The translations under genes and the position numbers were made by a program. Shown one piece after another: positions 35,900 through 45,432 of a stretch of DNA of 64,000 bases. The stretch covers positions 1-64,000 of the forward strand of contig CAZICK010000007.1 of assembly GCA_964537505.1 (NCBI GenBank), read 5' to 3'. Every line of letters begins with the position of its first letter. The stretch's first letter is position 1. The DNA comes from DAINBT01 sp036732785 (GTDB taxonomy: Bacteria > Planctomycetota > Phycisphaerae > Sedimentisphaerales > SM23-30). The notes beneath the pieces were generated by a model. That model had not been told where the DNA came from. It made no database searches and saw only the letters and a list, made by a program, of their open reading frames with translations.

Positions 35900-36733
35900 A
35901 TGTCCACCGTATTCTCTTGGAAACCGGAAAACTTTGATTATCTGTTGGCTTCCTGCGAAGAAGATCCGCTGACCCCGTATATTTTCAAGTATTTTTCCAG
36001 GTCCGGCAGGATACTCGAGGCCGGGTGTGGCGCAGGCCGGTACGTGAAGTATCTTCACGAAAGGGGCTACGATTGCGCCGGCATCGAATATAACCAGACG
36101 ACAGTTGAGAATGTGAGAGAAAAATGGCCGGAATTGCCGGTTGTTCAGGGTGATGTCGAAAAAATGCCTTACGAAGACGAAACGTTTGACGGGGTAATCT
36201 CGATTGGGGTTGTCGAACATTTTGTGGAAGGGCCGTATCGGCCGCTGGCTGAGATGCTGAGAGTTTTGAAACCCGGCGGAATCGCACTGATCACTATACC
36301 ATGCCTGAACCGGTTGAGAAGACTGAAAGGACCGTTCTGTGGAATCACCCATATAGTATCCGCCAATCCACTTCTAAGGAAAATGCTTGGTAAGAAGCAA
36401 CTCGAACATCCCGGCTGGAATTTATATAATCCAAGATACAAATGGCACGTTTTTCCCGAATGGGGAGATTTTTATGAGTATCGTTTTGCTCCTGATGAGT
36501 TCAAAAGAATTCTCCATGAATCTCAATATGAAATCCTGGAAAGCATACCTCTTTATCAGACCGACGGTCTGTACCACGAATTCGGCCGGTTATTTGCCAA
36601 ATATGTGCATTGCAAATTTGTGGTGTATCCGCACGGCAGAATGATAAACCGGCTATTTTCACAGATTCCATTTTTCCATAACCACATGCATCTTTGCGTT
36701 GCCAGGAAGAAAGATAATGAAAATCACAACTAA
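35900..36733 (+). CDS. Class I SAM-dependent methyltransferase
   Basis: A 277-residue methyltransferase. Motif I is ILEAGCGAGRYVKYL at about 38-52, followed by GIEYNQTTVENV and the post-motif DGVISIGVVEHF at about 97-108. The type 11 pattern suggests a small-molecule or sugar target. It is the first of six methyltransferases in the run; a polysaccharide O-methylation role is inferred from location. Confidence 0.8.
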   Translation: MSTVFSWKPENFDYLLASCEEDPLTPYIFKYFSRSGRILEAGCGAGRYVKYLHERGYDCAGIEYNQTTVENVREKWPELPVVQGDVEKMPYEDETFDGVISIGVVEHFVEGPYRPLAEMLRVLKPGGIALITIPCLNRLRRLKGPFCGITHIVSANPLLRKMLGKKQLEHPGWNLYNPRYKWHVFPEWGDFYEYRFAPDEFKRILHESQYEILESIPLYQTDGLYHEFGRLFAKYVHCKFVVYPHGRMINRLFSQIPFFHNHMHLCVARKKDNENHN

Positions 36734-36753
36734 GACCGGAAAGGATTTGTTCT

Positions 36754-37494
36754 ATGTATAAAGATATCGGGCTGGAGCAGTGGGAAAGTGCCCAAAAGTG
36801 GGAAAAAAGTTTCTGGGATCGATTTGTCAAACAACAGCAGAGTATCGGTAAACTGCGGTTCTTAAAAACGTTTATAAAGAAGTATTTCAAAAGTATTGAG
36901 GGTGAAACCTCTAACTACTGGTGGGAAAAGGCATTTGACGGATATAATTTTGTGCCGCAGGAGTTAGGCAATGTAATTGAGTTTGGCTGTGGTCCGTTCA
37001 CCAATCTTCGGCTTATTCTGAAAAACCGCAATGCGCATCATGTCGTGGCGAGTGACCCACTGGCACGACACTATGTTACTTATAACGGCATTCTTGCCAA
37101 AAAGTGGAAAAAACGTCAGTGGCTGATCGACGATCATCCTCTGGAAGAAAAGTTGTATGCCGATGGAGTTTTTGATCTGGCGGTGTGCATCAACGTCCTC
37201 GATCATGTGAGGGACGTTAATCTGTGCCTGGCGAATTTGATCCGAGTTGTCAGGGCGGGAGGGATTCTGATCCTGGGGCAGGAACTGACAAATGACGATG
37301 ATCTGCGGGCAACCGCCGAGAAGCGTCAGGCGGCAGGGGATGTAGGCCATCCACACAAATTTTCTACAGAAGAAACTCTCGTCCCTTATCTTGAGGATTT
37401 CAAACCGATATTACACAAGGTTGTGACACGAGAAAAAGGACGACTTCCGGCGTGGCACTGTGGAACGCTTGTCTTTGCAGGGGAAAAACAATAA
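36754..37494 (+). CDS. Class I SAM-dependent methyltransferase
   Basis: A 246-residue protein with a central SAM-binding fold: VIEFGCGPFTNLRLIL at about 71-86, VASDPLARHYV at about 95, and FDLAVCINVLDHVRDVN at about 139-155. The N-terminal 65 residues are helical and family-specific. The substrate is unknown. It lies 20 bases after the previous methyltransferase. Confidence 0.75.
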   Translation: MYKDIGLEQWESAQKWEKSFWDRFVKQQQSIGKLRFLKTFIKKYFKSIEGETSNYWWEKAFDGYNFVPQELGNVIEFGCGPFTNLRLILKNRNAHHVVASDPLARHYVTYNGILAKKWKKRQWLIDDHPLEEKLYADGVFDLAVCINVLDHVRDVNLCLANLIRVVRAGGILILGQELTNDDDLRATAEKRQAAGDVGHPHKFSTEETLVPYLEDFKPILHKVVTREKGRLPAWHCGTLVFAGEKQ

Positions 37495-37529
37495 AGGCAA
37501 CAATTCAAAGGAACAGCCATAATCAAAAT

Positions 37530-38987
37530 ATGACCTTTACAACCATCACATTTTTCTTGTTTCTTTTACTGGTTTTTACCGTCCATTGGCGGCTGAAGAC
37601 GCGACTGGGCCAGAATCTGACACTTCTTATATCAAGCTACTTATTCTATAGCTGGTGGGATTACCGGTTCTGTGTTTTGATGCTGGTATCGAGCGTGGTG
37701 GATTATTGCGTCGGCAGATTGCTGGCTGGGAGCACGAACGTACATAGAAGAAAATGTCTGTTACTTGTAAGCATTATTACAAATATCGGCGTCCTGGGCT
37801 TTTTCAAATATTATAATTTCTTCATAGAAAACCTGGCATCCCTGACAAATGCGATGGGTCTGGAAGTCAATTTGAGGACCCTAAGCATCATACTGCCGGT
37901 AGGGATAAGTTTTTATACCTTTCAGACCTTGGCATACACCATAGACATTTACCGAAATAAGATAAAACCCGAACGCAGTATAATCGATTATTTAACCTTT
38001 ATTTCATTCTTCCCGCAACTTGTTGCCGGCCCGATCGAAAGATCCAAGAACCTGCTTCCCCAATTTAAGGTACATCGAGAGTTTTCATACGATCAGGGGA
38101 AACTGGGCAGTAAAATGATTTTGTGGGGCGCGTTTAAGAAGATGGTGATTGCGGATAATCTGGCAATTGTAGTGGACAGAACTTATGGGTCAGTGTCTGA
38201 CTGTTCAGGTGGGCTTTTGGTTCTGGCGACTGTATTTTTTGCCTTCCAGATATACTGTGATTTTTCCGGATATTCGGATATTGCCATAGGAACGGCAAAA
38301 CTCTTTAGAATTAATCTGATGCAAAACTTTAATTTCCCTTATTTTTCCAAAAATATATCTGAGTTTTGGCGCCGCTGGCATATATCGTTGTCCACATGGT
38401 TTCGTGATTACGTCTATATACCTTTGGGTGGTAGTCACAAAGGGAAGTTTCGTCAGTGTGTGAATGTGCTGGCAACTTTTATGATAAGCGGTTTTTGGCA
38501 TGGTGCGTCGTGGAATTTTGTACTTTGGGGTTTGGTCAATGGGGTGGCCGTGATTCCGGTGATCCTGTTGGAGGGTAAAAAAAGAAGGACGAATCCTGCC
38601 ATGCCGCCCGGTGAGGAAGGGATATTTCCGTCTTTGAGCTATGTGTTCAAGGTTGCAGTAACCATGTCTATTATATGTTTTTCCTGGATATTCTTTCGAG
38701 CGGCTGACATTTCCGAATCGTTTGCGATCATCAGCAGGATTGCCGGCGGAATTGCCGATTGGAAATCGATAAGCATTTTCGGCCATACGTTGGCCGGCCA
38801 ATCCAAGTACATTTCATTGTGTGTGTTGCTAATTGCGGCCGAATGGCTTACGCGTTCGCAGAACAACCCATTCCTGTGCCTGAAGGTTCCACGTATTGTG
38901 AGACTTGCCATGTACTCCGCGATTGTATGGATAATAGTGGTGTTTGGCGCGATATCGTCAGGCCAGTTCATCTATTTCCAGTTTTGA
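37530..38987 (+). CDS. MBOAT family O-acyltransferase (AlgI-like)
   Basis: A 485-residue polytopic acyltransferase related to AlgI, which passes acetyl groups to a polysaccharide in the periplasm. Conserved motifs are SEFWRRWHISLSTWFRDYVY at about 277-296 and GFWHGASWNF at about 320-329, which carries the catalytic His. The N-terminal frame back to 37452 is not conserved, and the ATG at 37530 opens the first membrane segment. The gene 7 bases downstream encodes a SGNH-like protein, the usual partner. Confidence 0.9.
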   Translation: MTFTTITFFLFLLLVFTVHWRLKTRLGQNLTLLISSYLFYSWWDYRFCVLMLVSSVVDYCVGRLLAGSTNVHRRKCLLLVSIITNIGVLGFFKYYNFFIENLASLTNAMGLEVNLRTLSIILPVGISFYTFQTLAYTIDIYRNKIKPERSIIDYLTFISFFPQLVAGPIERSKNLLPQFKVHREFSYDQGKLGSKMILWGAFKKMVIADNLAIVVDRTYGSVSDCSGGLLVLATVFFAFQIYCDFSGYSDIAIGTAKLFRINLMQNFNFPYFSKNISEFWRRWHISLSTWFRDYVYIPLGGSHKGKFRQCVNVLATFMISGFWHGASWNFVLWGLVNGVAVIPVILLEGKKRRTNPAMPPGEEGIFPSLSYVFKVAVTMSIICFSWIFFRAADISESFAIISRIAGGIADWKSISIFGHTLAGQSKYISLCVLLIAAEWLTRSQNNPFLCLKVPRIVRLAMYSAIVWIIVVFGAISSGQFIYFQF

Positions 38988-38994
38988 GGGCGAA

Positions 38995-39945
38995 ATGAAG
39001 AAATTCGTCGTTGAAATGAGTTTGTTTGTTGTTGTTCAATTTGTGATTGGACTGCTCATCGTTGTCAATTATCCGACAAATGATAACGGCTATTACGCTG
39101 CGGCCAAAGACAAGCATGTCCGCCTGGCGTCAACCGCCAGTCCTCGATTGGTTCTGGTGGGAGGATCCAATCTGGCGTTCGGACTCAAATCGGGTGTTCT
39201 GCAGGATAAACTGGGCATAAACGTGGTAAATATGGCTCTTCATGCCAGATTGGGGCTTCCCTTTATGCTTAATGAAATTACCGGACAATTGGGCCGGGGA
39301 GATGTCGTTCTTATATCATTGGAGTACGAACAGTTTGGGCAGGTCAAATCCGGAAATTATGTTATGAGAGCTCTGCAGCACAGACCTGAAAGTATTAATT
39401 TTATCGAACTTGGGGATATGAAAGAACTTGCTGATAGTATGCATCTGTTCTTAGGAAGTATTGCACGGAAATCCTTTTACAATTTGGTCGGTAGAGACAC
39501 AGCCCCTCATAAACCATATACCAGAGATTCGTTTAATCAATATGGCGACGTTGTTTGTCATTATAAAATGGACCGGGATGTGGACCGTCGTTTTGAAATG
39601 CATGCATTATTAGTAAACGAAAGATCCGCAAGGCGTATAATCAAACAGCTAAATGAATTTAAGAGTATTTGCGAGAGCAAAGGGGCAAGTGTATTCTTTG
39701 CCTATCCTTCAGTTCTTAACGAATACTATTTCAGATTCAAACCTGAAATAGAGTTAATAGACAACTTGATGTCCGCAGAATGTGACATTCCACGAATCAC
39801 CGGACCGGAAGAAAGCATATTCAATGAAAACTACTTTTATGACAGCATTTATCATTTGAATTTATCGGGGATTGACAAACGAACTAACATCTTAGTTGAA
39901 AAATTAGATGTAATAAAGAATTATGAGCTTGTTATGAGCCAATGA
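38995..39945 (+). CDS. SGNH-hydrolase-like membrane-anchored protein (acyltransfer partner)
   Basis: A 316-residue protein with an N-terminal membrane anchor (about 3-25) and a periplasmic domain. GGSNLAFGL at about 57-65 resembles block I of SGNH hydrolases. The C-terminal YDSIYHLNLSGIDKRT at about 280-295 contains the Asp/His block expected late in the fold. Such proteins work with MBOAT acyltransferases to move an acyl group to sugar. The ATG at 38995 has gaggg upstream; the longer frame overlaps the MBOAT gene. Confidence 0.7.
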   Translation: MKKFVVEMSLFVVVQFVIGLLIVVNYPTNDNGYYAAAKDKHVRLASTASPRLVLVGGSNLAFGLKSGVLQDKLGINVVNMALHARLGLPFMLNEITGQLGRGDVVLISLEYEQFGQVKSGNYVMRALQHRPESINFIELGDMKELADSMHLFLGSIARKSFYNLVGRDTAPHKPYTRDSFNQYGDVVCHYKMDRDVDRRFEMHALLVNERSARRIIKQLNEFKSICESKGASVFFAYPSVLNEYYFRFKPEIELIDNLMSAECDIPRITGPEESIFNENYFYDSIYHLNLSGIDKRTNILVEKLDVIKNYELVMSQ

Positions 39946-40047
39946 GGCGTAGAGGTTCATTTCTTCGTGAGGCGGCAGGGAATGCAGGCCATCTACAAAA
40001 ACGGATTAAGCTAATTGTTCGATTATCACCAAGGTGATCAAGTTCTG

Positions 40048-40992
40048 ATGAAACCAATGGAAACAGCCAAAAACAATGTTGAACGGCAGCGGTGTCCCAG
40101 TTGTGAAAGCCGGGAAATAGTACCATTCGGACAGGTGTCTCTTATTCAGGTGGCGTTGCCGAAAGGTATCGAACCTGTTCGTAATCTGATAAGATGCAAT
40201 CGCTGCGGTTCGACAGGTGTGAAATGTGTTCCCCATGCGGATTTCCTGAGACAATATTATAATGCATACGCTACTGCGACGAACAAGGACCTTGACCGGC
40301 ATGGAAACGGTGAGTGGGAAAAGCGAATCGTTTTGAAATCGATACGTCGTATCGCCAAAAAAATAGGAAGAGGTCGGGTTCTCGATATAGGATGTGGAGA
40401 TGGAACTCTTTTGGCTGCTCTTCCGTCGGTGATGGATAAATTTGGCGTGGATCTCTCTGAAGAAGCCTGTGATCGGGTGCGCGAAAAGGGATTTCAGGCC
40501 CTTTGCGATTCTTTTCTGTCGGCCAGTTTCCCGTGCAAATTCGATCTGATTATAGCCCTGGACGTGTTAGAACATTTTCCCAATCCGCGGGAGGCCGTTC
40601 ACCATATAACCGAAATGCTCGCTCCCAATGGATATTTGGTCATTCAAACAGGTAATGCGGACTGTTTGACAGCTCGAATTCTGCGTGAAAACTGGTACTA
40701 TACGGCGATATTCGGCCATTTGTGCGTGTTGACGCCCTCGGCGCTGAGAGAAATCACCACTCTGGAGGGTCTGTCGGAAATATCGTTTTTTACAGGCATG
40801 CGAATACAAACAGACTGGAAAACGCGTATCCATCGCACATGCCGGGCCTGCGGTTTTCACGCATACCGAAAACTGTATGGAATGTTCAAACCGTTTGCCG
40901 AGAAGTATTCCTTTCTTTACGAGCTTAATCAACACAGTCCGCCGCCGGCTCGCAATCGCGATCACATGACATACATTGGTCGAAAAGTGTAA
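40048..40992 (+). CDS. Methyltransferase with N-terminal zinc ribbon
   Basis: A 314-residue class I methyltransferase. The N-terminus has CPSC and CNRCG at about 17-20 and 51-55, a probable zinc ribbon as in sugar methyltransferases of the Methyltransf_13/type 12 kind. The SAM-binding part is RVLDIGCGDGTLLAAL at about 110-125, with LIIALDVLEHFPNPREAV at about 168-185. The ATG at 40048 is preferred over a TTG at 40015. Substrate unknown. Confidence 0.75.
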   Translation: MKPMETAKNNVERQRCPSCESREIVPFGQVSLIQVALPKGIEPVRNLIRCNRCGSTGVKCVPHADFLRQYYNAYATATNKDLDRHGNGEWEKRIVLKSIRRIAKKIGRGRVLDIGCGDGTLLAALPSVMDKFGVDLSEEACDRVREKGFQALCDSFLSASFPCKFDLIIALDVLEHFPNPREAVHHITEMLAPNGYLVIQTGNADCLTARILRENWYYTAIFGHLCVLTPSALREITTLEGLSEISFFTGMRIQTDWKTRIHRTCRACGFHAYRKLYGMFKPFAEKYSFLYELNQHSPPPARNRDHMTYIGRKV

Positions 40993-41023
40993 GTTAAATG
41001 CAAATTCCCATACGTTGGAAACT

Positions 41024-42421
41024 ATGCTTATGAATATCGGCTATCCGACCTTCGTGTTAATTATTCTTCTGGCTGTTGGAATCCCTCTGGCAATAATAAG
41101 GCCATACAAGGCTTTTCTTTTGGGTTGTCTGCTGATAGTGGGCGGCAGTGCGGCTGAGTTTAATGCGACGCGTATCTCGTTTCTAGGCCCTTATCTGAAT
41201 CTGAAAGATGCGTGTGTTCTGATCGGGCTGCTGGGCTTGTTTGTTGACAGGTGGAACAATAAATCACGAGTTGTAATTCCGCAGGTTTTAGCCTTGATCT
41301 TGTTCGCCCTGTTTGTTGGCGCCATGCAAAGTTTTGCCATGTTTGGCTGGGCATATAACACCGTCCGGGCGACCCGTTGGGCTTTGGCATTTCCCATAGG
41401 TTTGTTCCTGGGGGCCAATTTTGTTAACAGTCCCCACAGAGCCAAACTTCTGATCGGTGTCCTTCTGGCTGGAGTGATCCTGGCGGCTCTCCAGCATTGC
41501 TGGCTTGTTATCATTATGCAACGGTCGTTTTGGGTAGATGCAACAAACTATAATATGATCCGCTCTATCGATTTTTTAGGTGGTGGAGTAACTCCGGTAT
41601 TTCTGGCAGTTGCGATAGTATGGAAGCTGCCCCAAAAAAACCTTCTCAAAACATTGTATCTTGCTGCCGGCGGTCTTTTGGTTCTCGGCGTATTTCTTAC
41701 CCAAACACGGTCGATATGGTTTGCATTGGTGGCAACTGTTCCGGTAGTATTTCTGCTATTTGAACAGCGGCGTCGATTGGTTTCGAGCTTGCGCAACGCC
41801 ATCATTGTTTTTGCGGCATGTACACTTGCTTTTGGTTTCTTTAGCAAAATGTCCCCCAATCTTGATCCGTTCGGAATAATATCACACCGGCTCTTTCGTT
41901 TGGATGATACGTCGGAACATGCCTCGAGTGCAGGCTCTCGTATTAGGGCTTACACAACCGAACTTCAACACTGGTACGAAGGTACATTGGTTTTTGGGCG
42001 GGGGTTATCTTTCTTTCAGAACATGGATTTTGGAAGAGGGTCTTCGGAGACAAGAATCGCGTTTGGACATGCAGGACATGCCACTTATCTTTCCCAGCTT
42101 GGCCTTGTCGGCTTGTGCATTTATAGCGTATATCTTCCTCTGTCAATTATTCGCAGGGCCAGGACAATCTGGCTTTACGATGAGGACTCCGGCAATCGGT
42201 ATTTATCCCTGCTGGGAGGAGGATGTATAATCTATCTTTCTTTTCTTCATGTGATGAGTTCGAGCCTGCTTGCGCCGGATTCGTTTGCCCCGGGAGTTCT
42301 GTGCGGCAGCGTATGGACTCTGAGCCAAAAATTCCCAGTACAACAACCGGTCGTCAGGATATACGGAAATAATCGCCGACTTGACCGCAATTTGCAGACT
42401 TGTGCCGAAAAACAGACATAA
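41024..42421 (+). CDS. O-antigen ligase/polymerase (Wzy-like)
   Basis: A 465-residue protein with about 11 membrane segments and the Wzy_C loop features FLTQTRSIWFALVATVPVV at about 223-241 and LVFGRGLSFF at about 322. It is the second ligase/polymerase-like protein in the run. Either this or the protein at 21565 would polymerise the repeat unit, and the other may act as a ligase to a carrier or cell surface. The ATG at 41024 begins the first hydrophobic segment. Confidence 0.8.
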   Translation: MLMNIGYPTFVLIILLAVGIPLAIIRPYKAFLLGCLLIVGGSAAEFNATRISFLGPYLNLKDACVLIGLLGLFVDRWNNKSRVVIPQVLALILFALFVGAMQSFAMFGWAYNTVRATRWALAFPIGLFLGANFVNSPHRAKLLIGVLLAGVILAALQHCWLVIIMQRSFWVDATNYNMIRSIDFLGGGVTPVFLAVAIVWKLPQKNLLKTLYLAAGGLLVLGVFLTQTRSIWFALVATVPVVFLLFEQRRRLVSSLRNAIIVFAACTLAFGFFSKMSPNLDPFGIISHRLFRLDDTSEHASSAGSRIRAYTTELQHWYEGTLVFGRGLSFFQNMDFGRGSSETRIAFGHAGHATYLSQLGLVGLCIYSVYLPLSIIRRARTIWLYDEDSGNRYLSLLGGGCIIYLSFLHVMSSSLLAPDSFAPGVLCGSVWTLSQKFPVQQPVVRIYGNNRRLDRNLQTCAEKQT

Positions 42422-42442
42422 AACAAAAGGAAAAATACGGTA

Positions 42443-43267
42443 ATGTTTCCAACGTTTCTTGGCATAGGTGTTCCACGGTCCGGAACCACATGGCTGCACG
42501 AGTTATTGAATAGTCATCCCGAAGTGTTTGTTCCCCGCCGCCGCAAGGAAATACACTTCTTTGACCGGGATTACCGTTACGGCCCACAATGGTATGAAAA
42601 GTTTTTTCCGTCTCAGGCAAATGGATATAAGGCGGTGGGAGAGATAACGCCTCACTATTTGTTCCCTGATTGCTGTCCGCAGCGGATTGCGACAATGCCG
42701 ATGATCTCCCATCTTATCCTGATTTTGCGCAATCCTATCGACAGAGCATACTCTCATTACCGCTTTCGCATCCAGTGGCAAAACTATAGAAAAACATTCG
42801 AAGAATTTATGTCAGACGAACCGAAAAGTATCGAATGGGGTTTCTACAGCCGGTATCTCAAAAACTATCTGAATCATTTTTCGCGAGAGCAAATATTGAT
42901 CTTAATTCACGAGGAAATTTTTGACGACATTGTGCGAACTCGTCAAGCGATAGCTGACTTCCTTGGCATAGATGCACATCGATTCCCGGAACATGCCGGC
43001 ACAGAAAGAGTCAACAGAAGTGCCGCTCCAGGATTCGCCCCGGTATGCAAGATCGCTTCCAGGGCAAACGCAGCTCTAAGGGCGCAAAATCTTGACTGGG
43101 TCGTCAATCTTGGGAAAAAACTCGGTGTCAAACAGTTATTCGGTACCAAAAAAGTGCCTGTTGACCCCATGTTGAAGGAAACTCGCGATCACCTGTACAA
43201 ACTTTACGAAGAAGATATTCGTCAACTGGAAGCGATTCTGCAGAAAGATATGGTGCTTTGGAAATAA
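42443..43267 (+). CDS. PAPS-dependent sulfotransferase
   Basis: A 274-residue sulfotransferase of the heparan-sulfate NDST/sulfotransfer_1 type, which moves sulfate from PAPS to a sugar. The 5'-phosphosulfate loop is GVPRSGTTWLHEL at about 8-20, and the 3'-phosphate-binding motif is LRNPIDRAYSHY at about 95-106. The start is the ATG at 42443 with aaagga upstream. This is the enzyme that ties the cysQ-cysC-cysD-cysNC genes to the polysaccharide. The 65-base repeat copy B begins 76 bases after its stop. Confidence 0.9.
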   Translation: MFPTFLGIGVPRSGTTWLHELLNSHPEVFVPRRRKEIHFFDRDYRYGPQWYEKFFPSQANGYKAVGEITPHYLFPDCCPQRIATMPMISHLILILRNPIDRAYSHYRFRIQWQNYRKTFEEFMSDEPKSIEWGFYSRYLKNYLNHFSREQILILIHEEIFDDIVRTRQAIADFLGIDAHRFPEHAGTERVNRSAAPGFAPVCKIASRANAALRAQNLDWVVNLGKKLGVKQLFGTKKVPVDPMLKETRDHLYKLYEEDIRQLEAILQKDMVLWK

Positions 43268-43342
43268 AAGAGATTGGAACCGAGGCGCTATGGTTTCCAA
43301 ATTGAGCGATTGGTACACTGCCAGGCTTTTTCATTCGGGTTA

Positions 43343-43407
43343 ACTTTCGCAGTTTTTTTAACCCAATTTCCATTCAACAGGGCCTGTTACGCGAAAACGG
43401 ATTTTTA
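43343..43407 (-). repeat. 65-base dispersed repeat, copy B
   Basis: This is the inverted partner of 17458-17522. It lies between the sulfotransferase stop and the next methyltransferase gene. The surrounding 284-base gap also contains the hairpin at 43478-43498. Confidence 0.85.
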
Positions 43408-43477
43408 TATGAATTCGATAAATGTTTCACTAACGTATAAAATTATCGTTCTTGGCTCCAAAGGCCCTGTTCTAACT

Positions 43478-43498
43478 TTGCGTATAAACAATACGCAA
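43478..43498. other. Perfect hairpin after the dispersed repeat
   Basis: ttgcgtat (43478-43485) and atacgcaa (43491-43498) form an 8-base perfect stem with a 5-base loop. No T-run follows on either strand, so it is not a standard terminator. It could be a regulatory or RNA-processing element in the long transcript. A related sequence (caatacacaggaaaaagtgcga) lies near 57665. Confidence 0.45.
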
Positions 43499-43551
43499 GA
43501 AAAAGTGCGAAATCGTACTTCGGTATGGATATGTAACGGCTTAAGAAGGTA

Positions 43552-44268
43552 ATGATGACTCAGGAAGAAAACACAATTGTTGCCACGGCTTATCGCGGCC
43601 GTGCCGCTGTCGAATACGACCAACAACGTTTTGTGACCAGCCGGGGACTTGCCTTTGATACGCTCGAATGGAAAGAACTCCAAAGAGCCGTTGCCAGGGT
43701 TCCACAGGACGCCTTGGTACTTGAAGTGGGCTGTGGCACGTCGCGATTTGCCAAACGTCTTGCCGAAAGAGGTTTTTGTGTTCGGGCTGTCGATCCGTCA
43801 GCAGATATGATCGAAGTTTCCACCCGAAAATGCCGTGGGATGGATAACATGACTTTTGCCCAAGAGGAGGCGGCCGCTCTGAGTTCAGAAAACGAAACGT
43901 TCGGCTTGGTTTACTCGATCAGGGTTACGAACCAAACCCAGTCCAAAGAGTACGCCTTTCGAATGATACGGGAAATGATTCGCGTAGCGAAACCAGGCGG
44001 ATTAGTGCTGGTCGAATTCGCCAACAGTCAGCGCCCCTTAAAGAAAGATAACAAGAGTACTAAATTGTCTTTTGACCAGATCGCACAGCTTGCCGACGAA
44101 TTGGACTGTTGTGTTGAAAGCCGACGAGGCATATTGATTTTCTCGCAGACAATTTTGAACAGGATACCTTCTTTGCTGGTTCCAGCGTGGTGTATTGTCG
44201 AAAAAATCGCCGGAGTGTTTTTCTGGCGGTGGGCATCCAGGGGCTATTGCATTATCAAAAAACGGTGA
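43552..44268 (+). CDS. Class I SAM-dependent methyltransferase (type 11)
   Basis: A 238-residue methyltransferase with VLEVGCGTSRFAKRLAERGF at about 57-76 and GLVYSIRVTNQTQSKE at about 120. The fold continues with MIRVAKPGGLVLVEF at about 141-155. Starts at 43552 and 43555 are both ATG after aagaagg. The substrate is unknown; its position after the sulfotransferase suggests sugar or quinone-like O-methylation, with no more than that to support it. Confidence 0.75.
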   Translation: MMTQEENTIVATAYRGRAAVEYDQQRFVTSRGLAFDTLEWKELQRAVARVPQDALVLEVGCGTSRFAKRLAERGFCVRAVDPSADMIEVSTRKCRGMDNMTFAQEEAAALSSENETFGLVYSIRVTNQTQSKEYAFRMIREMIRVAKPGGLVLVEFANSQRPLKKDNKSTKLSFDQIAQLADELDCCVESRRGILIFSQTILNRIPSLLVPAWCIVEKIAGVFFWRWASRGYCIIKKR

Positions 44269-44292
44269 ACCGGCAAGGGAAACAAACTGAAA

Positions 44293-45432
44293 ATGAAAAT
44301 AGGAATTTTTGTTGTCGGAGCATTTTGTCAGGCTGAATACCGCAATGCGGTTTCAGGACATGTGCAAATACCACTGATGGCGGCGAAAATGCTGGCCAAT
44401 GCCGGCCATGACGTAACTGTCATTACAACAAAATCAAACCAGACAGATATTCTTCCCGGTGATATTGGTCAGGATGTTGCGGTTCATGTTATTGAACATG
44501 CCTCGCGCAACTGGCCCCAAAAAGGCGTGCGCATGAGTAAAGCGCCAAAACATGTATGGCAGTTATTCTCATTCTTGAGAAGAGAATCTTTCGATACTGT
44601 TCATTTTTTTGGAGGAAGCAACACCGGGTTCATTCTGGGTTGCCTGAAACGGCTTGGCATTAATTCTCACGCATTTTTTAGCCCTGTTAAAAACCCGGTA
44701 AAGTACACTTCCGTATTGTCGCATCTGGCCGCAAAAAAGGTGTTCGGAGGTATCGATAAATTTATTGCTACTTCAAGTTATGTTCGTGACGGATGGAAGC
44801 AACTGTATGGAAATAACAGGTGCAGCACTTTGCATCCGGGAGTCTTCAAGAATATGCCCATGCCAAGACTGAACGCACCAAAAAACTCTGTTCTGTTCTG
44901 GCGCAACGCAGGTTATCAAAACGGCGCCGATCTTGCCATGAGTTCGTTTGTGGAATTAGCTCCGAAATATCCGGATGTCCGTTTCGTTTTCGCCGTCCGT
45001 CCGCATGATGTATTTGAGCAGGATATGCTTGAATTGGAAAAACGAGTAGCGAATATCGACGTACACATCTATCCATACGACAGCGGTGTGACTCTGGAAA
45101 AACTTCTCGAACAGGCTCTGCTTGTGGTACAGCCGTTTCGCAAACTTTCCATAAATCCACAAATGTCGATTTTAGAAACTTTATATGCAGGCGTTCCCGT
45201 GATAACAACCAGAATTGAATCGAATGCGGAACTGATCGAAGATGGCCAAACCGGGCTTTTAATCCCCCCTGGTGATAAAGATGCTCTGACCCAGGCGATT
45301 GTCGCTATGCTGGAAAATCGGAGCCTGTGTGAAAAGATGGCGTATAATGCTCGGCCCAGAACTGAGAATCTCTGGAACTGGCAATCTTTTGGAAAGGAAC
45401 TCGTGGAAATATATGAAAACACCATCTCCTGA
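44293..45432 (+). CDS. Glycosyltransferase, GT4-like
   Basis: A 379-residue GT-B glycosyltransferase. The N-terminal half opens with KIGIFVVGAFCQAEYRNAVS. The donor half has SVLFWRNAGYQNGADLAM at about 198 and ends with the GT4 pattern SILETLYAGVPVITT at about 294-308 followed by GLLIPPGDKDAL. The donor sugar is not predictable. Its stop overlaps the next start by 20 bases. Confidence 0.8.
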   Translation: MKIGIFVVGAFCQAEYRNAVSGHVQIPLMAAKMLANAGHDVTVITTKSNQTDILPGDIGQDVAVHVIEHASRNWPQKGVRMSKAPKHVWQLFSFLRRESFDTVHFFGGSNTGFILGCLKRLGINSHAFFSPVKNPVKYTSVLSHLAAKKVFGGIDKFIATSSYVRDGWKQLYGNNRCSTLHPGVFKNMPMPRLNAPKNSVLFWRNAGYQNGADLAMSSFVELAPKYPDVRFVFAVRPHDVFEQDMLELEKRVANIDVHIYPYDSGVTLEKLLEQALLVVQPFRKLSINPQMSILETLYAGVPVITTRIESNAELIEDGQTGLLIPPGDKDALTQAIVAMLENRSLCEKMAYNARPRTENLWNWQSFGKELVEIYENTIS

